Position numbers and translations under genes: made by a program. Under the pieces are notes generated by a model. That model had not been told where the DNA came from. It saw only the letters and a program-made list of their open reading frames with translations, and ran no database searches. Shown here one piece after another: positions 24,569-34,723 of a stretch of DNA of 64,000 nucleotides; within the stretch, counting starts at the first letter, position 1; each line of letters starts with the position of its first letter. Origin of the DNA: Apricaphanius iberus (lineage: Eukaryota; Chordata; Actinopteri; Cyprinodontiformes; Aphaniidae); the NCBI GenBank assembly GCA_028564705.1, contig JAPXFQ010000248.1, positions 62,001 through 126,000 on the forward strand. Reading direction: 5' to 3'.

Positions 24569-25561
24569 CAAATTCAATTCAATTCAAAAATACTTTATTG
24601 ATCCCAGAGGGAAATTAGTTGTTGTTGTAGCCCATTAATTAATTTTTCAAGGAATTGTTGTAGACCATGATGGCTGTGGGGAGAAAGGATTTCCTATAGC
24701 GGTCTGTGTTGCAGCGAAACTGAGGAGGCCTCCGACTAAAGATACTCTGTTGCTGTATGACTGTCTCATGGAGAGGATGCTCAGGGTTGTCCATGATCTT
24801 TTTAATTTTATGAAGAATCCGTCTTTGCATCATTATCTCCAGTTGTTCCACAGTCATCCCCAGAACAGAACCAGCCTTCGTTATCAGGTTATTGAGCCGT
24901 TTTAAGTCCCTGGCTCTGATGCTGTTACCCCAACAGATGATGGACGAAGAGATGACACTCTCCACCACAGACTTGTAGAGGATTTGCAGCATCTTGCTGC
25001 AAATCTTGAAGGACCTCAGCTTCCTCAGAAAGTACAGTCTGCTCTGCCCCTTTTTCTAGACGGCTTCACTGTTGATTCTCCAGTCCAGTCTATTGTCCAG
25101 GTGAACTCCGAGGTATTTGTACTTCTCAACCACCTCCACTTCTTCTCCCATGATGGAGACAGTCTTTTACTTGTCTCTGTTTCTTCTGAAATCTACTAGG
25201 ATCTCCTTTGTTTTGTTCACATTCAAGGTAAGATGATTGTCTCCACACCATGCCACAAAGCTTCTCACCAGCTCTCCAGATTCAGCTTCTTCACCATGTC
25301 TGATACACCCGACAATTACAGAGTTGTCTGAGTATTTCTGCAGATGACAGGTCTCTGTCTTATACTGGAAGTCTGAGGTGTACAGAGTGAAAAAGAATGG
25401 TGAGAGTACAGTCCCTTTTGGTGCTCATGTGCTGCTGATCAGCTGGTTTGACATACAATCCTTCAGTCTCACAAACTGTGGTCTGTTTGTCAGGTAGTCA
25501 TTGATCCAGCTGATTGTTGAGGCCTCCACCTGTGTTTTCAGGAGTTTCTGACAAAGTAAAT
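24569..25561 (-). mobile_element. CR1/L2-type LINE 3' end, inserted in a Tc1 copy
   Basis: A minus-strand LINE. The 3' tail reads CTCTGGGATCAATAAAGTATT followed by repeated TTGAA units (24569-24590). The open part at 24639-24992 encodes the C-terminal domain downstream of reverse transcriptase, with the typical VVESVISSSIICWGNSI, RLNNLITKAGSVLG and DNPEHPLHETV blocks. Further upstream (to about 25560) the same protein continues in broken frames. It is 5'-truncated at about 1 kb of the usual 3-5 kb, hence dead on arrival. Confidence 0.85.
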
Positions 25562-25716
25562 CAGGCTACACTGTGTGAAAATCTGGTGATGAGCTTTAGG
25601 AAATGTTTGACATCTGTCATTTCCATCAAAGGTTAAATTATAAAGTATATAGGGGAACTTTTGTTATTGATCAAATACTTACTTTCTCCACTATTATACA
25701 TACAAATTGCATTGGT
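25562..25716 (+). mobile_element. Tc1-like transposon fragment, right half
   Basis: It continues the element interrupted at 24568. CTACACTGTGTGAAAATCTGG and TTTGACATCTGTCATTTCC correspond to the end of the transposase gene, and TTTTGTTATTGATCAAATAC to the start of the 3' terminal region of a common fish Tc1 family. Its end abuts the Tigger-like MITE. Confidence 0.7.
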
Positions 25717-26168
25717 CCCTCACTATAACACGGCTTACCTTTTGCGGCCTCCCTGTTTCACGATTTTTTTATAGTACAGATTTACATGCTTTCTTTAAAG
25801 CGTACAAACACATATTGTGTTCTGCTTACTGATTGATTGGAGGAAGTTGTCAGTCTCCTCCATGTTGTGTCTCCTGTGCTTGCCAAATTTAGCATGTCTG
25901 TTTATAACAATCTCCTCATCCAAAAGAAAAAACATTGCAAACAACTACCGAAATTAGGAAAAAGATACCTGCACAGAGGCATTCAGTAGAAAAAGACTAA
26001 CTCGGAGAACATTTTATTATATATCTGAGAAAAGTGTGTGGCAAAGGCTTTTACAGCCTTAAAACTTATACAATAATTGTAAAAAATAAAGACGACTACT
26101 TTATGGATTTTGACTGGTTAGATTACTTTTAGAAAGTAACCCCTGCAATAAATTAGGGACCACTGTAT
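25717..26168. mobile_element. Tigger/pogo-like MITE
   Basis: The left end CATTGGTCCCTCACTATAAC and the right end TTAGGGACCACTGTA are inverted repeats of the CAGTGGTCCCTC type, typical of Tigger/pogo-related elements in vertebrates. The interior contains the familiar TTTACAGCCTTAAAAC block at about 26051-26067. No ORF. Confidence 0.75.
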
Positions 26169-26671
26169 TTAAAAATCAAACAATGTGATTTCAATATTTC
26201 TTCTTTTACATTTGGGCTGTCAAATAGGTTTTTTGCCATGCTGTACATCGCAATTCAAAATTTAGTATAATCACCTATTTTGTAGAGGCAATGATTACTG
26301 TAAAATGAATCAATGAATGTTTGGATGACAAAGGATGCATTAGCATCCATATGAATGCATGAACCTCGAACCCACCAAATATGGTAATCAATTTAGAGTT
26401 AAAATTGGTCCAAATGATCACCTTTTTCTTTCTGTTCATTCCTTTCATTTTGCATTTGGTATACACAAAGCACAGTAATCTCAGTGTCTTATCCTTGTCA
26501 CATGACTTCTGACTTTGCCTACCAATGTTTCTCTTTTATGACCTTCTGCTGTTTTTGTTGTTATCCCAAATATTAAACACTGTTATCAAACCAGCCTGTT
26601 ATATGAAGCTATTCTTTAAATGACATTCTACCTAGGAATAAAAAACATTTTAGCCGATAGCTCTCATGTGA

Positions 26672-26692
26672 TTTTTTTTTTTTTTTTTTTTT
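26672..26692. repeat. Poly-T tract
   Basis: About 21 consecutive T, low complexity, possibly the reverse-oriented tail of an old retroposed copy. Confidence 0.9.
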
Positions 26693-26786
26693 GGTGTTAC
26701 ATAATCACGTTTTTTAATAAGACAGCAAATGACAAAAAATACATGTATTTGTCTGAAAAGTAAAACAGTTTTATCAGTGTTTAGAC

Positions 26787-27206
26787 ATGCCTTATTTTAA
26801 CTTCAAATTAATTTGCAGATGTGACAGTGTGAGGGTCCTATTACTATGGCTCCAATTGATCATGCACCCTGGCTGCTTCCACAGGGATTTCCCTTTGGCT
26901 GAATGGTTACCGCACATTACTCTCACCCAGGAGTCGTTGGATATGATCCCACCCGGGACATCATTGTGCACTGTGCCACATTTGGCATTGCTAACAGGAT
27001 CTATGTGATACTGGTAATAAGTCCATGGATTCAAAATTGGTGGCTCCCTTTGCGGAGCACGAGGATGTGCTTGTGCAAAGAGGGGGTGAGATTTCACAGT
27101 GTGTGCGTCCTGTCACTATGGGATGTTACTTTGGCTGAATCTTTCCCAGGACTTGTGGGATCATAGCCTGCCCAGGCCCTTATTGTGCACCTTGCCACAC
27201 ATATCT
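26787..27206 (+). repeat. tRNA-derived SINE-like sequence, partly duplicated
   Basis: From about 26887 the sequence TTTGGCTGAATGGTTACCGC fits an RNA polymerase III A box. GGATATGATCCC about 40 nt later fits a worn B box (GGTTCGATCCC). Together they outline a tRNA-like head, followed by ATCATTGTGCACTGTGCCAC. A second, more worn unit starts about 236 bp downstream (TTTGGCTGAAT near 27131, ATTGTGCACCTTGCCAC near 27183). It is not a functional tRNA: no clean acceptor stem or anticodon loop. Confidence 0.5.
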
Positions 27207-28515
27207 GTAAAAAGTATTCTCCTCTTTGGAGCATTTTATTACTTTTATAAATAATTCACGATGAAAAAATGTGGCTTTTTTGAAAAGAAAATACATTTAC
27301 AAACAAAACATCTTTAAAATTGATTTCCAGAAATTAATGACAGTAAAAGTATTTAACAAAAATGTGACTACATGCGCCCCCTTTTGGGTGAGTATTTAAT
27401 ATGTGATTGCACCTTGGCTACAATCCCAGCACAGAGTTTTTGTGGACAGGTTTCAATCAGACTTACACATCTCCATCAAGTTTTGTTGGCTGTAACCAGC
27501 CCCTTTCAAGTCCTGCCCCAAATCCTCCATTGGACTGAGCTCTGGGTTTCGGCTGGACCACTCGAGAATATTCCCTTTTTGTCTTCAAACCATTTGTTTG
27601 TAACTTTAGCTTGATGCTTTGGTGTTGTTGTCTTGCTAGAAAATAATACTGGAGTTCTTTTGCAGATGGAAAGAAATTGTTCTCCAGGATCCCCATTTAA
27701 TTTTTCTGCATTAATTTTACGTTTTACAAACCCTCCAGGACCTGCTGCAGAGAAACTATATGATGCAGCCACCACCATACCTTTACATTGAGGATGGTGT
27801 TTTAGTGGTGATTTTCAGTGTTGGGTGTCTGCCAACACTGATGGCAAAAACAACCCCCCAAAAAAACCAACAAATTAGTTTTGGTCTATTTGGTCAAATT
27901 AACTTTCTTTCATATGACTATAAACTCTTGCTAATGCCTTTTGGAAAGCCCTGATATTAGTTTTCTTCAGCAGTGTATTTTTTATTGATACACCCCCATA
28001 AAACTTTGGCAACCGCTGTATGCACAGTCTCTCACATCTCAGTTACTGAAACGTCTAACCCCTTCAGTATAGTCATAGGGTTCCTGATGGCCTTGCTCAC
28101 TTGTCTCCTTTTTGGTCAATTGGTTTGTGAGGACAGTCTGATGTAGGTATATTTACACAGGGTCAAATTCCTTTCATGTTTTGATGATGGCTTACACTGA
28201 ACTCAAGGGAATGTTCAGTGCCTTACATATTCTTTTTATATCTATCCCCTTATTTATATGTTTATACAATAACCTTTTATATTATTTGCTTGGAATAAAT
28301 GGACCTTTTAGACACAGGTGCCTATGTACTACAGTCACTTAAGACACACTCACTGCACTCAGGTGTCAAGTCAGAGTCATAATTATGCAATTACTTATTT
28401 TATATTACCATGTTTTTTTTTATTTCATTATCTTGTATAATGATCATACTTAATTTGTAAAACAAATAAAAAGCTTAAAACCTCCAAGAGAGTGTATACT
28501 TTTCATAGTCAATGT
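27207..28515 (-). mobile_element. Tc1-like transposon, decayed
   Basis: Terminal repeats: CTGTAAAAAGTATTCTCCTC at the left, and its counterpart at the right (complement TGAAAAGTATACACTCTCTT). About 1.3 kb apart, the normal size of a Tc1 element. The minus-strand interior retains sequence corresponding to transposase leader and DDE regions (for example the GATGCAGCCACCACCATACC block near 27761-27780), with many stops. Confidence 0.7.
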
Positions 28516-28675
28516 TTTTGGAATTTGATTAAAAATAAAAAGATTGTGATTTTTTGTGAATTTACTAGTTTTTTAATCCATATTTAAGTAAAAACAACAA
28601 GATCGGAAAAAAATATATATCATATTTATTACTTGACAATTTTACTCTGTATTTATTAAAATGTCTAACAAACAT

Positions 28676-29700
28676 ACAGAAACTTGAATACTTCTTGAAC
28701 TAATTCCCAGATTTTCATGTTGCAACCCAACATCTCAGTGCACTCTTATTTACATTTTGTAAAAGACAGCAATTCAGTGTAGTTCCTTACTGTAAATATG
28801 AGAAAAATATATAACTTCTGCTCTCATATACCTAAATAAATGTCAACCAACTGCCTCCAGAACTCAGCTAATTAGAGTACTACTGTGTGTATTTAAACAC
28901 AGGTATAAATCCAATTGTTCTGTGAAGGCCTCAAATGTTTACAGAGAACATTTATGAGCAAATAGCATCATGAAGACAAGGGAAGAAAACAGACGTTAGG
29001 GAGAAAATAATGGGTAAGTTAAAAGCAGGATTAGGATACAAAACAAGCACTCAAGCTTTAAATTTCACTCCGAGCACTGATCAAGCCATCATCTGAAAAT
29101 GGAAAGTATATATGTGGCACAGCAGCAAATATACAAATAATTAGCTGTCACCTTGAACTGTTTGGCCAATCAATGGCAGAATTAGCCAGGGGAGCATCCA
29201 AGAGGTAAATGAAAACTATGGAGGAGTGTATGTTGAGAGAATGTGTTTTCAAAGCAACTACTAGTCATGAACCACACAAATTATGAAAGTGACAAAAAAA
29301 CATTGTTGAAAGCAAACCACAAGAAGTTCTGTTAGTAGTTTTCTACAAGCTATTTAGGGGACACAGCACAAAGATGAAACCATGTGCTTTGACCAGATAA
29401 GATAAAAATTAATTTGCCTGGACAACATGCAAGACACTATGTTTGACAAAAAACATTGCACATCACCCTGATCACATCTTTCCCACAGTGAAAACAGCAC
29501 ATGGCAGTGGCAGCAGCGTGAAATGGCGATGCTTTCACTCTGCAAGCCCAAGGAAGCTGGTCACAGTTGACTCTAAAATGGGTTGAGCTAAATGCAAATA
29601 CAAATGCTAGCTACAGGTTTCAGAATGTTAGAATCCTTTCACAAACATGGGCTAAATTTTGTGTTTGTCTTCATTTTTAACCAGCAAGGTGAAGATAGTT
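28676..29700 (+). mobile_element. Tc1-like transposon, decayed
   Basis: The left end (ACTTGAATACTTCTTGAAC) and the leader (AGCATCATGAAGACAAGG) are those of a common fish Tc1 family. In the interior, conceptual plus-strand translation gives worn transposase blocks: ACAAGAAGTTCTGTTAG, then GACCAGATAAGAT (the WSDET region) and the GGAAGCTGGTCACAGTTGA region at 29549-29571. Frames are broken. The right terminal repeat is not clear, so the end is approximate. Confidence 0.7.
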
Positions 29701-31270
29701 TGCAGCATTTATGGTCTGAGATACAAAAAAAGGGAACAGATGTTGATCCTTCATCTGTGTCTGTGAAAGGTACTGTGTAAATACATTTTTGTTTGCTTGC
29801 TTGCTTTATCATCATTTCAAGTCTGGATGGAGCAGTTGCTGCAGTTCGTTATTATTCTTCCTAAGAGACATATATTGCTAGCTTTTAAAGTTATTGATTT
29901 GAACACTATACATTTCTCCTGGGTTAGAAGGGATTTTAATTTAGTTCTCAGAACCTAACTGCTATTAAGCTAACAGCTAATTTAAATCCCAGACAGAGCT
30001 TTGCTTCCTCCAGCAGTCGGGAATCAGGATCGACAGTTAATTTCAAGTCCATTCAACCCACACATTTCCATACAGCTGGAATTGCAGTACATAGCTTTTA
30101 AATCATAACCACTTTGAAACAATCCATAGTTTATTACTGTGTTGGTCTTATTTAACAGCTTTTAATCACATTTTTGGATACTGCTTTTTCTGTGGGCAGA
30201 TATCAGTGTCCCCAATTGCAGCAGGACTCTTGCAGAAGGAGAATTCACTGACCATCAGAGGATGTTATCTATATAAACAGACCACCTACACATTAGATTT
30301 TGGGGAAAAAACAAAAGAAACAAAAAAAAAATCAAGGAACTCACAGTCAAAATACACATTTTGTGATATTTTTTCTTTTCTTTTTTTTTGGGGGGGGGGC
30401 TGTTTGTCTCTTTTATATGTTTGTTGTGGACCTTTTCTGAGTCTGAAATAAATAATAATATATATTCTGAATTAAGTTCTGCAAAGCAATCAGCTGAGTA
30501 CACATCATGAAGTACTAGTGAATATATGTGTGTAAGAAGAAATCTTACCGGTCAAAACGCAACTAAAAGGGAAGAAAAAATGCATGTTTTTTTAAAGATG
30601 CTGAAGCAGCACACCAACAGTAGCTGGAAACAGCAAAAATAGGAGCTTAAAAAAATCTGAATTTTGAACAAAGTTTGCTCCTTGGAGTTATATAAAAATA
30701 AGTAAAAACTTGTCATGTCAGTGGAGCTGACATTAAAACGTCTTCTAGCAAACTAATCTTTCAGAGAAAAAAAATCTTGTCTTTAGTTACATTGTTCTCA
30801 TTTTTGTGAAGAGGTTGCAGTAAAAATAAGAGAGAAGTAGCCACTGAAACTGAGAAGTTCAGATGTGGAGGTGAGGGACATTAAGATTTCATTTGTGTGG
30901 CATTAAATAAACTAACATATGTACTGTTAAGAGCAGTTGGCTCTGAAATGTTTCTCATTGTATGATTGAACTATAAATTATACACACTGAGAGGTTATTC
31001 AGATTTGGGTAGATTTGTCTATAGAGACCTGGCTAGGATATAACAGTTCAGAAACAGGTCAGAGCAGTTCATTCACTTAAACATTTTCAGAAGTGAGAAC
31101 AAGAAAACCAACCAACTCTTCCGAACTAAAGTCACTAAAAAGTCTTTAGGATGGAAAGAAATTTATTGGTAACTTATTCAAAAATCTCAAATCATGATTG
31201 TACAAATTAGAATTTTTTTCTCTGACCTGCATATCTTATTCAGAACATATGCTAAAAAGCTAAAAGCGGA
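29701..31270. other. Gene-free stretch
   Basis: No exon or recognisable element. Homopolymer runs are present: T then G at 30380-30399 (about 9 T followed by 10 G). The plus- and minus-strand frames crossing that tract are artefacts of it. Confidence 0.45.
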
Positions 31271-31434
31271 TGCATGGTTGCTTGTCCTGTGTGTCTTCAT
31301 GTTGCCCTGCTTTTCTCTAGCTACCTGTCCAGGGAGCAACCTGCCTCTCACATGATGATCAATGGAGATAGGCATCTGCCTAACCTGCAAAGGAAAGCAG
31401 GTATAGCCATTGCGCGGATGGATGGATGTCATCT
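31271..31434 (+). mobile_element. SINE 3' fragment with (GGAT)n tail
   Basis: CATGGTTGCTTGTCCTGTGT, ACCTGTCCAGGGAGCAACC, AATGGAGATAGGCATCTGCC and the terminal CGGATGGATGGATG match the same SINE family as the 6318-6543 copy, more diverged. 5'-truncated. Confidence 0.65.
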
Positions 31435-32579
31435 AGTGCTGCTGATCCACAGAAGTCCACACTCAATACAGCCATCACTTCATGCTTCCTTTAGCTGACT
31501 AGATGCCGCTTTTATTTCTCAGCAGGACTTTTTACCTGCCCAAACTGTCAAAGGTACCAAAAAGCTGGCTGCATGGCAGTCAGTAGATTTACATAATATT
31601 GGATTGCATTTATATAGTGCTTTTCGAGACCTCAAAGCTCTTTACAATTCCATTATTCATTAACTCACTGGTGGAAGAAAGCTGCATTTGTAGCCCCTGG
31701 CCCTGGGGAAGAGTCAAAGAAGCGCGGCTGCCATATCGCGCCTCCATGCAACACCACATTATTGCAGTAATTCGTGGAAAAGGAGGTCCTACCAAGTACT
31801 GAGTGCATGAAAATGAACATACTTTTCGGGAACCTGACGTTTCTGTTTAAAATATCATTTTTTGTTGATCCTATGTAACATTGAAATTATCTGGAGCTCT
31901 GAATTTGGGAGTAACGTTATCTGTAAGCCATTATTGTCAAATCACAAGAAATAGAAGCTTTATGTCATCTAAACTAAATAGTGTTTGGGCATAAAGATCA
32001 ATGATTAGAAAAAGATTAGATTTTGAGGAAAAACTGAAACTTATTAACAACTATGAAGAACAGGGATAGCAGCATCAAGTCATGGAGTGGTTTGCTGAAG
32101 GAGGGACAGGGGCATGTCTTAAAATAGATAGTGTCATGTGAAAAGAAAATTGTTGGTCAATAGGTTACGAAAGTGAATTAAGGATATCAAAGTCAGTGTT
32201 TATGTGTCCATCAAACACAATCATGATTCGGTTTCATCAGTTCTGTGTTGACACGTTGGCCAAAAACAAACAAATTATTATATGATGCTTGGGAAAAGTT
32301 ACCCAAAACATTAGATCCAAGTCATAAAACGTAAAAGGGATATATTGTGCAAACTAATAAAGATTTTTCTTTAATAAAGATTTATAGCAAAGCTGTAATG
32401 CTCTGCTTGGGGAAGTAAATCTGTTGGGCTTGTACTTGGTACTCAAGACACCAATTCTGAGTAGCAAACTGCTAGACAGGAAACGTTAAAAAAAAAGAGA
32501 ACATTGCTGTTAATTTATTTAAATGTCAAATAAAAACACATAGGGTATCGTATCTCCTCAAACACGTCAAATGTATCTC
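31435..32579. other. Gene-free stretch upstream of ntn1
   Basis: A/T-rich. A short piece near 31605-31690 (ATTTATATAGTGCTTTTCGAG, CTCAAAGCTCTTTACA) resembles a widespread fish repeat. No exon seen. Confidence 0.45.
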
Positions 32580-32830
32580 CTTTTATCCCCATCCGGCGTT
32601 TGACTGCCGTTTAATAAACTGTGCCGTGCCTCCCCGTCGGGACTCTGTAAAAAACATATTCTCACAGTGCGAAGGGGCGGTTTTCCTCTCCGACCGCCAG
32701 ATGGCGGTGTTACATCTGAAGACGGCATGCAACAAGTTTCGCTGACCTGCAGCAGGAATTAACAGAGATGGAAGGTGCAAAGCGTGCTTTAAGTCTGCGC
32801 TGTGTAGGTTTTATTACGTTAATTTGTGAA
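32580..32830 (+). promoter_or_regulatory. GC-richer element upstream of ntn1 (candidate promoter/insulator)
   Basis: A locally CpG-enriched block in A/T-rich surroundings, about 0.7 kb before the ntn1 exon. It holds a CTCF-like motif (32694-32708). It could be part of the ntn1 promoter region or a boundary between ntn1 and pik3r5. No TATA box or exon junction is visible in it, so its role is inferred from position and composition. Confidence 0.35.
32694..32708 (+). promoter_or_regulatory. CTCF-like binding motif
   Basis: CCGCCAGATGGCGGT fits the CTCF core (CCRSYAGRKGGCRSY) at every position. It lies between the two divergent genes pik3r5 and ntn1, a usual place for an insulator. The motif is also a near-palindrome (ACCGCC/GGCGGT), so a different factor is possible. 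Confidence 0.5.
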
Positions 32831-33094
32831 ATAAAACATTTGTCCCATGTTGCAAATAACCCACTCTTGACTGGAAAATTCGGGTAACTTGCAAGAAGTT
32901 TTCATACCTTTACAGGTTATTGTCTAACATTCTATTTCATTTTATTGTAATCCCTTCATTTAGTGACCTCAATGGCTCATCATCGGCAGATTTAGAACTA
33001 AACATATGGATATATTGGGCCATTTGACAATATTTATATTCAAAATTGATCAGAATATAGAACCAGTATGATAATCAGGTTTTTGCTGCTACAG

Positions 33095-33420
33095 ATGTTT
33101 TCCTCCAGAGGCAAACCCAATGTCTTCTTGTGATGCGCCACCAGTGGACGTCGTTGTTCCGCCCGGTGCCTGTCCCCCCTCCTCAGCCCCCTCACCCCAT
33201 CAGGATGCGCTGACCTCATGCATGGATCCAAGCAAAAAATCCCGGAGTGAAAGAGCGGTAGGGGGAGAGAAAGGAGTTTTGAAAAGACCGGCAGAAGGAG
33301 CGGGACTAACTATGAGGACACAAGCAACTCTTAAGTTCAGCTGGAAGGAACAAACAACAACACAGGAGGAGCTTTCCGAACATTAAGAAAAGTAGTTGAT
33401 ATCTTACTAAATCTTTTCAG
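33095..33420 (+). other. ntn1: Probable ntn1 5'-UTR exon
   Basis: The downstream edge is a strong donor, CAG|GTAAGC at 33420/33421. Upstream an acceptor-like TTTTTGCTGCTACAG ends at 33094, but the exon may instead start at a transcription start within the purine-rich CGGAGTGAAAGAGCGG stretch (about 33243). The segment contains an 88-codon open frame (33120-33386) that ends before the donor, so it would act as an upstream ORF if transcribed from its start. It is followed by a 111-bp intron and then the ntn1 coding exon. Assignment rests on splice signals only. Confidence 0.45.
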
Positions 33421-33531
33421 GTAAGCCCCTAATTATATGTTTTCTTCCTAATTTAATTCCAAGTCATTATTTGAAAAGCGTTTTTTTTTTCTTTTTTATT
33501 CTGATCCATGCGTACCCTCTTCACTCTCCAG
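33421..33531 (+). other. ntn1: Short ntn1 leader intron (111 bp)
   Basis: GTAAGC at 33421 is the donor. A long T-tract (about 33481-33499) and CTCTTCACTCTCCAG is the acceptor, AG at 33530-33531. The size is typical of short teleost introns. The donor is immediately preceded by TACTAAATCTTTTCAG, itself a good branchpoint and acceptor, so the junction could instead be a recursive splice site; see findings. Confidence 0.5.
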
Positions 33532-34587
33532 CCACACACAATATAGACACCATCGGACCAACTATGATAAGGGGTCTGGATGCCGTCCTGCCTGCACTGC
33601 TCGCCGCCGCCCTGCTGTGCCGAAGCGCGTTCGGCGGCTACGGGATGAGCCTGTTCGCGGCGCAGACCTCCCCCCCAGATCCCTGCTACGACGAGCAAGG
33701 CAACCCGCGGCGGTGCATCCCGGACTTTGTAAACGCCGCCTTCGGGAAGGAGGTGAGGCTGTCCAGCACCTGCGGCAAGACGCCGAGCCGTTACTGTGTG
33801 GTGACCGCTGCGGAGAAGGGGGATGAGAGGACACGGAACTGTCACACCTGCGATGCGTCTGACCCCAAGAAGTACCACCCGCCGGCGTACCTGACGGACC
33901 TGAACAACCCTCACAACCTCACCTGCTGGCAGTCCGAGAACTTCGTCCAGTTCCCACAGAACGTCACCCTGACCCTGTCCCTCGGAAAAAAGTTTGAAGT
34001 GACCTATGTGAGCCTGCAGTTCTGCTCTCCTCGTCCTGAATCCATGGTTATCTACAAATCCATGGACTACGGGAAAACCTGGGTGCCCTTTCAGTTTTAC
34101 TCTGCGCAGTGCAGAAAGATGTACAACAAGCCAAACCGGGCCACGATCACCAAGCAGAACGAGCAGGAGGCCGTCTGTACTGACTCACACACCGACATGT
34201 ATCCGCTGGCCGGCGGCCTAATCGCCTTCAGCACGCTGGATGGTCGTCCGTCCGCGCACGACTTCGACAGCTCCCCGGTGCTGCAGGACTGGGTGACGGC
34301 CACAGACATCAAAGTCACCTTCAGCCGCCTGCACACGTTCGGCGACGAGAACGAGGACGACTCCGAGCTGGCGCGCGACTCCTACTTTTACGCGGTGTCG
34401 GACCTGCAGGTCGGCGGGCGGTGCAAGTGCAACGGCCACGCATCCCGCTGCGTGAAGGACCGGGACGGGAGCCTTGTGTGCGAGTGCAAGCACAACACAG
34501 CGGGTCCGGAGTGCGACAGGTGCAAGCCGTTCCACTACGACAGGCCGTGGCAGAGAGCCACAGCCCGGGAGGCCAACGAGTGTGTCG
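33532..34587 (+). CDS. ntn1: Netrin-1, first coding exon (N-terminal 341 residues)
   Basis: Netrin-1 is a secreted guidance cue acting through DCC/neogenin and UNC5 receptors. The CDS starts at ATG 33564 (A at -3) and runs 341 codons plus one base to a GTGAGT donor at 34588. That phase-1 break falls right after [10 protein letters not shown], as in other netrin-1 genes. Domains: signal peptide about 1-24; laminin N-terminal domain about 38-284 with [29 protein letters not shown] and [15 protein letters not shown]; one complete LE module with all eight cysteines (287, 289, 296, 306, 308, 317, 320, 340). N-glycosylation sequons at Asn118 and Asn133. Missing to the right: LE2, LE3 and the netrin (NTR) domain, so about 57% of the usual roughly 600 residues. 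The exon is markedly more GC-rich than its surroundings. Whether it is the ntn1a or ntn1b paralog cannot be told here. The frame is open 31 codons further upstream, but that part lies in the intron's T-tract. Confidence 0.95.
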
Positions 34588-34662
34588 GTGAGTCCGTCCA
34601 CGGTCCTCCAGCCTGGAGCGATGATGAGCGCTTTTTCAGTTTACCCAGGCTGTGTGGAAAGC

Positions 34663-34663
<1 letters not shown>

Positions 34664-34722
<59 letters not shown>
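34664..34722. repeat. (TAA)n microsatellite next to the ntn1 donor
   Basis: About 19 uninterrupted TAA/ATA units beginning 76 bp after the exon's 3' end. It creates an artificial Asn/Ile-rich extension of open frames. Confidence 0.98.

Positions 34723-34723
<1 letters not shown>

Noticed and set aside
26886..26970. Possible tRNA gene
   Set aside because: A- and B-box-like motifs are present, but no acceptor stem or proper anticodon arm can be drawn; SINE-like sequence surrounds it.
33471..33563. In-frame upstream extension of the netrin reading frame by 31 codons
   Set aside because: The extra residues come from the polypyrimidine tract and acceptor of the leader intron (AG at 33530-33531); a proper signal peptide starts at 33564.
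33453..34601. Long minus-strand frames over the netrin exon (153, 127, 90, 79 codons)
   Set aside because: Shadows of the GC-rich coding exon; Arg/Val-rich with no domain and no splice context.
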